Assembly: GCA_964551975.1 (NCBI GenBank)
Contig: CAZKFI010000032.1
Coordinates: forward strand, 1 to 26,561
From: REEB426 sp964551975
Lineage (GTDB): Bacteria; Actinomycetota; Actinomycetes; S36-B12
DNA length: 26,561 nt
Reading direction: 5' to 3'
A model generated the notes under the pieces. That model had not been told where the DNA came from. It saw only the letters and a program-made list of their open reading frames with translations, and did no database searches. Position 1 is the first letter of the stretch. Every line of letters begins with the position of its first letter. This document shows positions 21,648 to 26,561 of the stretch, piece after piece. Made by a program: the position numbers and the translations under genes.

Positions 21648-22387
21648 AGGCCCGACTCGGCGGTGCGCACCAGGATGCGTCGGCACTCCTCACAGCGGAG
21701 CACTTCATCGGCCGCTGCAGCACGGGCCTCTTCAATGGCCTGGGGTGGAAGTTGCAGACGACAGCCTTCACAGCGCCCTCTATATAAAGGTGCAGCACCG
21801 ACCCCACCTTGGTCGGCCCGCACCTTTTCGTATAGGGCCACCAGCTCAGCCGGCAAACCCTCCACCGCTGCTGCGCGCTCTCCGTGAATCTGTACTCGCT
21901 CTTGCCCTATGCGCAGGACTAGCTCATTGACTGCAGCACTTACCCTTGCTATCTCTTCAGAAAGCGATGCAGTCTCGGCTTCTAATGCAGCGACGGCGTT
22001 ATCGGCTGCCTCCTGGCGCTCCATGACCTCCAACTCGGCATCTTCCAAGTCCGAGCGTCGCTTGGCCAAGGAGGTCAGTTCGTGCTGCAGACTCGACAAC
22101 TGCTTCGGATCGCCTATTTCGCCGGAGTCCAAGAGGTGTTGGTCCCTTGCAATCCGTTCGCGCACCTGCTGCACATCGGACTCAACGCGCGCCACGTCGG
22201 TCGCCAGGTCACTGGCTGCGGTTTGGGCCCGAATCAGATCATCGTGCAGTTGCTCGTTGCGTTGCTGAGCCTCCCGGAGGGCCTGTGCTTCAGGAAGCGT
22301 CTGCTCACGGTGCGCGAGTTGACTCAAGCGCGTATCGCAGTCCTGCACCTGCAGCAGGCGGAGTTGATCGTTGGGGTCAGCCTTCAT
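21644..22387 (-). CDS. C4-type zinc-ribbon coiled-coil protein (CdsZ-like)
   Basis: 247 residues. A long charged helical region (about 5-180), rich in heptad-like Leu, Glu, Gln and Arg, forms an antiparallel coiled coil. It is followed by a C4 zinc ribbon with CEGC (C206, C209) and CEEC (C232, C235). This is the conserved protein found between Nif3-like and RNase H/CobC genes in actinobacteria (Rv2229c type); homologues are named CdsZ and are thought to bind nucleic acid. The start at 22387 has GAGGGAG upstream and overlaps the Nif3 stop by 11 bp; its stop overlaps the RNase H start by 4 bp, so all three genes are translationally coupled. Confidence 0.93.
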   Translation of the reverse strand: MKADPNDQLRLLQVQDCDTRLSQLAHREQTLPEAQALREAQQRNEQLHDDLIRAQTAASDLATDVARVESDVQQVRERIARDQHLLDSGEIGDPKQLSSLQHELTSLAKRRSDLEDAELEVMERQEAADNAVAALEAETASLSEEIARVSAAVNELVLRIGQERVQIHGERAAAVEGLPAELVALYEKVRADQGGVGAAPLYRGRCEGCRLQLPPQAIEEARAAAADEVLRCEECRRILVRTAESGL

Positions 22388-23201
22388 CGCGCTCCCTCGT
22401 GCTGGACGGGACCCAGGCATCCCACGGATCGGTGGGCACGGTCGAGACCACCGTACGCAAAGCGGGTAGGTCGCTTGCCAGGAAGGCCTGGAGTTGAGTC
22501 AGCCAAGGCCACTCGGACGCCCAGTGCGCGACATCAACGAGGGCGCACCCACCATTGGCTAGATGCTCCCCCGCCCGATGGTGCCGTAGGTCTGCCGTGA
22601 GGTAGACATCGGCTGCATTGGTCAACCCCAGCAGGCTGTCTCCGGCGCCACCGCAGACGGCCACTGTGCGCACCATGTGCTGCGCCTCACCAGCAACGCG
22701 CACTCCGTGCGTGGTGGACGGCAGGCGTTCGGCAACCAGTTCAGCGAATGCCGCAAGTGACATCGGTTCAGCGAGAACACCCACTCGGCCGGTGCCCTCC
22801 GGTCGGCCCGGCGCGATCGGATCCAACGGCCGCAGGCCCGTCAACCCAAGAGCCTCTGCCAAGGCGTCGCTCACCCCAGGGTCGGCGTGGTCGGCGTTGG
22901 TGTGCGCCGTGAGCAATGCGATGCCACCACGAATCAGGCGGTGGATCGTGCGCCCCTTGCCGTCAGTTGCCGCCACGCCATGCACCGGACGCAGGAGCAA
23001 CGGGTGGTGAACAATGAGCATCTGCACACCCAAACGCACAGCTTCATCGATCACGTTCGGATCCGGATCCACCGCCAATAGCGCCTCGTGAACCTCGGCA
23101 TCAGGTTCCCCGCAGACCAAACCGACCGCATCCCAATCGGCCGCCAAGTCTGGCGGATAGCGGCGTTCCACGGCTGCTTGAACCTCGGCGACCGTGGGCA
23201 T
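22377..23201 (-). CDS. Nif3-like dinuclear metal-centre protein (YqfO/YbgI family)
   Basis: 274 residues. The N-terminal segment has WDAVGLVCGEP (around 23-33), the metal-ligand motif HHPLLL (H65, H66), HTNADHAD (H100, D104) and, near the C-terminus, AHWASEWPWL (H226, E230), the ligands of the two-metal site. Members form a toroidal hexamer; cellular function is not settled (proposed GTP cyclohydrolase-like or hydrolytic roles). I set the start at ATG 23201. The frame runs on to 23396, but that extension is antisense to tRNA-Val and its peptide is a well-known annotation artefact. First gene of the operon with the CdsZ-like and RNase H/CobC genes; 71 bp separate it from the divergent tRNA gene. 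Confidence 0.93.
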   Translation of the reverse strand: MPTVAEVQAAVERRYPPDLAADWDAVGLVCGEPDAEVHEALLAVDPDPNVIDEAVRLGVQMLIVHHPLLLRPVHGVAATDGKGRTIHRLIRGGIALLTAHTNADHADPGVSDALAEALGLTGLRPLDPIAPGRPEGTGRVGVLAEPMSLAAFAELVAERLPSTTHGVRVAGEAQHMVRTVAVCGGAGDSLLGLTNAADVYLTADLRHHRAGEHLANGGCALVDVAHWASEWPWLTQLQAFLASDLPALRTVVSTVPTDPWDAWVPSSTRERDEG

Positions 23202-23272
23202 GTTCGGCAGGTTACCGGCACGGCCACGACCCATCGGCCGGTGGCGCCAGGTCGAGTCGGTAGCCTGCCTGC

Positions 23273-23348
23273 GGGCCCATAGCTCAGTTGGTAGAGCGCC
23301 TCCCTTACAAGGAGGATGTCGTCGGTTCGAGTCCGGCTGGGCCCACCA
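23273..23348 (+). tRNA. tRNA-Val (anticodon TAC)
   Basis: A 76-nt cloverleaf: acceptor stem GGGCCCA/TGGGCCC, D-arm GCTC...GAGC, anticodon stem CCTCC/GGAGG with loop CTTACAA (anticodon TAC at 23306-23308, valine), T-arm GTCGG/CCGGC with TTCGAGT, discriminator A and a genome-encoded CCA (23346-23348). It stands alone with no integrase nearby, so there is no sign that it serves as an attachment site. Confidence 0.98.
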
Positions 23349-23485
23349 TCGCCTGCAAGGAGGACCTGCCTCTGGGCATACGGTCCCGGGCACCAATACC
23401 GCGTCAGGGCAGAGCCGACATCCGGGAAAGCGGGCTTGTGCCTTCCGGCTTTACCGTCGAAGGCCTGAGCCTGGCACCGGCCGCT

Positions 23486-23833
23486 CTACAGGAAACCGGA
23501 GAACATGTAGACCTGGGCCGCAAGCACGCCGACGGTGACCACCACACCGATCACCACTGCCGCCATGGCCAGACCGGAGCTTCCTGTACCCGTCGACCTA
23601 GATGCTGCGCGGGCCCTTCTACCCAAGATGATCGCGACGACTGGCAGAGCCAACGCGAGGAGCGCGATCAAAGCCACGAAGACAAACGCAAGGACCTTGC
23701 TCCAGACCGGGTTGGCTGATTCATTGGCGATCATCGCGGCACCGAAGAGGGCCGTGAACTCGATAAAGGCCAGGATCGGGCAAAGGATCAGGCTGACCAG
23801 GGCCAGCGCGAAAGCCGTGCCAGGCCGCCTCAT
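23486..23833 (-). CDS. Small membrane protein, DUF4190-like
   Basis: 115 residues with three membrane segments (about 8-33, 48-72 and 88-112). A short basic cytoplasmic stretch GRRARAASRSTGTGSSGLAMA before the last helix resembles DUF4190-type proteins, which are common in actinobacteria and have no known function. ATG 23833 is chosen; GTG 23842 is an alternative that adds three residues, and no strong ribosome-binding site separates the two. Downstream of tRNA-Val on the opposite strand. No operon partner is evident. Confidence 0.7.
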   Translation of the reverse strand: MRRPGTAFALALVSLILCPILAFIEFTALFGAAMIANESANPVWSKVLAFVFVALIALLALALPVVAIILGRRARAASRSTGTGSSGLAMAAVVIGVVVTVGVLAAQVYMFSGFL

Positions 23834-23901
23834 GGCGTGCACATCACTGTGGCTGTCATGACATCAACGTAGTGCCTGCTCATTGTTCTGCCCAGGTTAT
23901 T

Positions 23902-23935
23902 CAGTGACGCGGCCGAAAAGACTCGGCCCTCACTG
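23902..23935. terminator. Interrupted hairpin downstream of the secreted-protein gene
   Basis: The inner stem GGCCGA/TCGGCC has a 6-nt loop; an outer stem CAGTG/CACTG flanks it. It lies 109 bp past the stop of the minus-strand secreted-protein gene and before the next minus-strand gene. There is no U-tract. It may be a terminator, or a structure in the leader of the next gene. Confidence 0.4.
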
Positions 23936-24043
23936 GGGTAGCAAATCCGCGTCCCATGCACACTAGGGTCGCGCCTGCGCATCAACGTGGCTGGCTCGCC
24001 TGGACACCCTCCCAGGGCACGTGCATCGCTCCCCTGCTCAGGG

Positions 24044-24496
24044 TCATGCGACGTTGGCTTTCGGGCGAAACACACAGTCCGAGTCCAGATCGAACGACAT
24101 CACGAGACGAAGTCGGGCCTGGCAGTTAGTCAGCGTCAACTTCGTGCGACTGCCGTTCAATACTCCGCGCAGTGGACCCGCTGACTTGTCGAATGTCCCC
24201 CGGGTGGCGACGAGCGTAACCCTGGTCCCCTTAACCGTCATTTCGATTGGTGTCGCGGGTGCCTGACGGCCGTCACGATAGGTGAACCGCAAGGTGCCCT
24301 GGTAGGTGGTTGCCGATCCGGCAACGGGTGCAAGGTCGAAGTGATACCCGATGCGGTTATCCCGCAGGGAGTCCGATTGCCAGAGGGCAGCCAGCGCCTC
24401 CTGGTCCGGTTCCCCGGGTGCGGCAGCCGAGTGCGGTGCCATCGCAAGAAGCGCAACCAACGGCATGACGACAATCATGAAACGTCGATAGCGCAT
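24044..24496 (-). CDS. Secreted protein of unknown function
   Basis: 150 residues. The signal peptide (about 1-26) has Arg-rich MRYRRF, a hydrophobic core and SAAA-P at the probable cleavage site. The mature part is beta-rich, with GYHFDLAPVAGSATTYQGTLRFTYRDG and GTRVTLVATRGTFDKSAGPL, and has two Cys near the end (TNCQ, SDCVF) that could form a disulphide. No family recognised. ATG 24496 is favoured over GTG 24511 because it starts the signal peptide with basic residues. It stands alone between the membrane protein and the FAD enzyme, all on the minus strand. Confidence 0.65.
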   Translation of the reverse strand: MRYRRFMIVVMPLVALLAMAPHSAAAPGEPDQEALAALWQSDSLRDNRIGYHFDLAPVAGSATTYQGTLRFTYRDGRQAPATPIEMTVKGTRVTLVATRGTFDKSAGPLRGVLNGSRTKLTLTNCQARLRLVMSFDLDSDCVFRPKANVA

Positions 24497-24547
24497 ACGT
24501 GAGCATGGCACACGGGCGTGACCCTGCTCGCCCTGCGCAGCCTCGAC

Positions 24548-26012
24548 TTAGGAATCGAAACCCATCCCAAGGCGATCCAGGGTGCGTAACCAGAGATTGC
24601 GGCGCCCGCCGTTGCGGTCGGCTCGTCGCAAGCTGGCGACAGTCCAGGCGATACCCAGTGATCGCAAAGGTTCGGGTGGGAACGGAATTGGGCGAGTGCG
24701 CACCATCTTCAGCGACAAGCGCTCACGAGCCTGCTCGTCTGGTGGGTTATCGCGGGCGTCAAGGAGATCGAGCATCACCTGCGCACCAAAGCGCGAAGAG
24801 CCCACACCAAGACCGGTGTAGCCGGCGACGTAGACAGTCTTNNNNNNNNNNACCGCGATGCGCCCGACCCCAGAATGGACTGAATCGCGAGCAAGTATCG
24901 ATAGCCCCGCCCCAGCCGTGCGTGAACGAAATCCCTTGCAGTTGCGGGAAGGTCTGCAGGAAATGTTCCGCGAGTCGGGCGAAGGCGTCATCATCGGTTT
25001 CATACTGCGGACTGAAGCCGTTACTGCGGTGATAGATCGCGTCGTACCCACCCCACAGAATGCGTCCATCGGCGGTGGGTCGGTAGTAGTGGAACTGATT
25101 GCCCGCATCGGACAGACCATCGCGACCCCGCCAACCGAGTTCTGCCCACTGCGCATCGCTCAACGGCTCAGTGACGATGACGTAGTCCCAGACTGGCACC
25201 ACGTAGTTGCTGACCCGCCTCAAGAGCGCCGGGTAGGCATTCGTGGCGAGGGCAACGCGCTGGGCGCGAACCCGGTGCTGCGCAGCTCCGCTCCACGAGC
25301 GCACCTGCGCGATCACTTGGTCGCCGGCGTCCTGCAGGACCTGCACAGGTGATTCCTCGTGAACGACGATGCCACGGCGAATACAGGCCTGCTGCAGGCC
25401 CCACGCCAGCCTGGCCGGGTTGATCAAGGCCACTTCGGGATCGACAAGTCCGGCTAGGTAGGTCGGCGAATTGACTCGCTCTCGCATTGCAGCGCTGTCA
25501 AGGAACTGCCCTGGCACTGCGAGTGCCGCCATCGCCTGCGCTGCCTCACGCAGTTCAGCTACCTGGTGTTCGGCAACGGCGACGGCAATATCTCCGCCGC
25601 GCCTCAAATCGCAATCGATGCCCTCATCGGCGATGAACTTTTCAATCGCCTCGAGATTCGCATAGCCGAGACGCAGCAGCGTGGACATCTCCTCTGGCCA
25701 GCGAGCCAGGCCGTTACCGAAGCCGTGGGTGAGTGAGTGCGACATGAACCCGCCGTTGCGGCCGCTGCCCCCTTCGGCAATACGCCCGCCCTCCAGCAGC
25801 AGGATCCGCCAGTCGGGATGGGCCTGCTGGGCATGCAGCGCAGTCCACAACCCAGTGAAGCCGCCACCGACGACGAGCAGGTCGCAGTGTTCAGAAGCGT
25901 CCAGTGGCGGTTGCGCGGCGGGCCGATCGGGATCGTCAAGCCAGAACGGCAGGTGTCGCAGGGACCGCACGGCAGCCAGTGCCTGCGGCGATGGGTGTGA
26001 GTGGAAGTCCAT
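24548..26012 (-). CDS. FAD-dependent oxidoreductase, D-amino-acid/glycine-oxidase (DAO) type, broken by an assembly gap
   Basis: About 480 residues in two frames joined across a 10-N gap. The N-terminus has the FAD dinucleotide motif LLVVGGGFTGLWTALHA (about 45-61), the acidic residue at the end of the second strand (LLLEGG) and the GGSGRNGGF loop typical of DAO/PuuB-like oxidases. The C-terminal part after the gap, KTVYVAGYTGLGVGSSRFGA, is the second conserved FAD-contact region. The frames disagree only because the run of Ns is not a multiple of 3. Substrate is probably an amine or amino acid, such as a gamma-glutamyl-amine or sarcosine-like compound. ATG 26012 is chosen; TTG 26057, preceded by GAAGGG, is an alternative. 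No amine-catabolism partner is adjacent. Confidence 0.85.
24842..24851. other. Assembly gap (10 N)
   Basis: A run of 10 Ns inside the FAD oxidoreductase. The coding frames on each side are offset by the run length, so the real number of missing bases must be a multiple of 3, possibly zero. Confidence 0.98.
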
Positions 26013-26078
26013 GGCGTGGGGGTGGTAGCTACGGGCCGAGGCCCGGCTTCCCACCAATCCCTTCGCACACTCCGGTGC

Positions 26079-26096
26079 CGGGGTGGTCGCACCCCG
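26079..26096. terminator. Hairpin downstream of the small lipoprotein gene
   Basis: CGGGGTG and CACCCCG form a 7-bp stem with the loop GTCG, 30 bp after the lipoprotein stop on the minus strand and before the FAD oxidoreductase start. No U-tract. A terminator is plausible. Confidence 0.4.
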
Positions 26097-26125
26097 ACTA
26101 TCCCCTCACAATAGCGACACTTTGG

Positions 26126-26416
26126 CTAGGAGTCGCCCGTGCACTCCTCGTAAAGCTGCCCGATCGCCTCACTGACCTCAGCACTGGCGGTGCCGTCCAT
26201 AATCCCCTGCAGTTCCTCGTCCGTGAACTGGCTGAGACCGTTGACCACGCAGTCCACCTGGTCAACTGGCGCCCCGTCAGATGCAGCGTCCTGACGCAGC
26301 ATGTTGAAGAACTGCTCGCGCATCGGCGACAACTCCGGTTCGGAGCTCCCACAGGCGCCCAGGAGAACCGGCAGGCTGATTGCAACAGACACACTCGCCA
26401 ACGCGAATCGACGCAT
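26126..26416 (-). CDS. Small lipoprotein of unknown function
   Basis: 96 residues. The signal peptide has MRRF at its start and the lipobox LLGAC (Cys22 lipidated). The mature part of about 75 residues is acidic and mainly helical, with two further Cys (VDCVVNG and EECTGDS) that could form a disulphide. The pattern VDCVVNGLSQFTDEELQGIMDG resembles small actinobacterial secreted proteins, but I do not recognise the family. The ribosome-binding site GAGAGGA lies upstream. Upstream of it is a non-coding stretch leading into a tandem repeat. Confidence 0.8.
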   Translation of the reverse strand: MRRFALASVSVAISLPVLLGACGSSEPELSPMREQFFNMLRQDAASDGAPVDQVDCVVNGLSQFTDEELQGIMDGTASAEVSEAIGQLYEECTGDS

Positions 26417-26482
26417 CGCTATTCCTCTCCCGCAGTTACGTGTCGCCGAACTCTATTGGGTGCCCAAGGGTTGTCGAGCGTC

Positions 26483-26561
26483 GAGTCCGCAGAATGTAGA
26501 GAGTCCACGGAGTCCACAGAGTCCACAGAGTCCACAGAGTCCACAGAGTCCACAGAGTCCA
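26483..26561. repeat. 9-bp tandem repeat (GAGTCCACA) running off the end
   Basis: Six full copies plus 7 nt of GAGTCCACA run from 26501 to the last base; the first copy is GAGTCCACG. Two diverged units in the same phase precede it (GAGTCCGCA at 26483, GAATGTAGA at 26492). The unit is a multiple of three, so it could be coding in principle, but no start or ribosome-binding site leads into it. The array probably continues beyond the window. Confidence 0.95.

Noticed and set aside
23273..23348. tRNA as an attachment site of an integrated element
   Set aside because: No integrase, no direct repeat of the tRNA 3' end and no phage-like genes are seen nearby.
23202..23396. N-terminal extension of the Nif3-like frame
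   Set aside because: It is antisense to tRNA-Val and reads like the classic spurious tRNA-derived peptide (CKGGALPTELWA). The real start is ATG 23201.
26483..26561. CRISPR array
   Set aside because: The unit is 9 bp with no spacers and no cas genes are present; it is a simple tandem repeat.

Overview
The window looks like a piece of a draft, metagenome-style assembly from a fairly high-GC actinobacterium. It has two runs of exactly 10 Ns, starts inside a gene and ends inside a simple tandem repeat. Four things support Actinomycetota: a fused RNase HI / CobC-type phosphatase followed by a CdsZ-like zinc-ribbon protein and a Nif3-family protein (the order known in mycobacteria), an F420/deazaflavin (Ddn-like) nitroreductase, a mycobacterial-type Zur, and many GTG starts with short gene overlaps. 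I cannot place the genus.

Layout. (1) 1-847: the end of a zinc/manganese-type ABC ATPase with a His-rich tail, overlapping a Zur repressor. (2) 878-15069: a large catabolic region. An IclR regulator diverges from an acyl-CoA ligase / thiolase-like / mini-DUF35 operon (1841-4884). Converging on that operon is a long minus-strand set (14080 down to 4881): quinone-reductase-like MDR, a ribose-type (CUT2) ABC importer (binding lipoprotein, double ATPase, permease), carboxymuconolactone-decarboxylase-like protein, alpha/beta hydrolase, amidase, MBL-fold hydrolase and Asp/Glu/hydantoin-racemase-like protein. A further alpha/beta hydrolase (14266-15069) diverges from it. The likely logic is import of a small amide- or lactone-containing compound, ring or amide hydrolysis, CoA activation and thiolase-type cleavage. 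The substrate cannot be read from the sequence. Several enzymes lack the canonical catalytic residues of their families.

(3) 15099-18800: a secreted protein with four copies of a 15-residue repeat, then an OmpR-type response regulator, a HAMP histidine kinase and an exported alpha/beta hydrolase. (4) 18808-19440: an integral membrane protein. (5) 19517-19886: RNase P RNA (rnpB) on the minus strand with a recognisable promoter. (6) 19939-23201: Ddn-like nitroreductase, then the housekeeping minus-strand operon Nif3 / CdsZ-like / RNase H-CobC. (7) 23273-23348: tRNA-Val(TAC). (8) 23486-26416: a small DUF4190-like membrane protein, a secreted protein of unknown function, an FAD-dependent amino-acid-oxidase-type enzyme interrupted by an assembly gap, and a small lipoprotein. 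(9) 26483-26561: a 9-bp tandem repeat running off the window.

The only stretch over 300 bases without a protein gene is 19441-19938, which is filled by rnpB and its promoter. Shorter spacers at 23349-23485 and 23834-24043 show only possible hairpins. I see no transposase, integrase, CRISPR array, toxin-antitoxin pair or recognisable defence system. The most unusual content is the catabolic cluster with its atypical enzymes and the repeat-protein/two-component locus.
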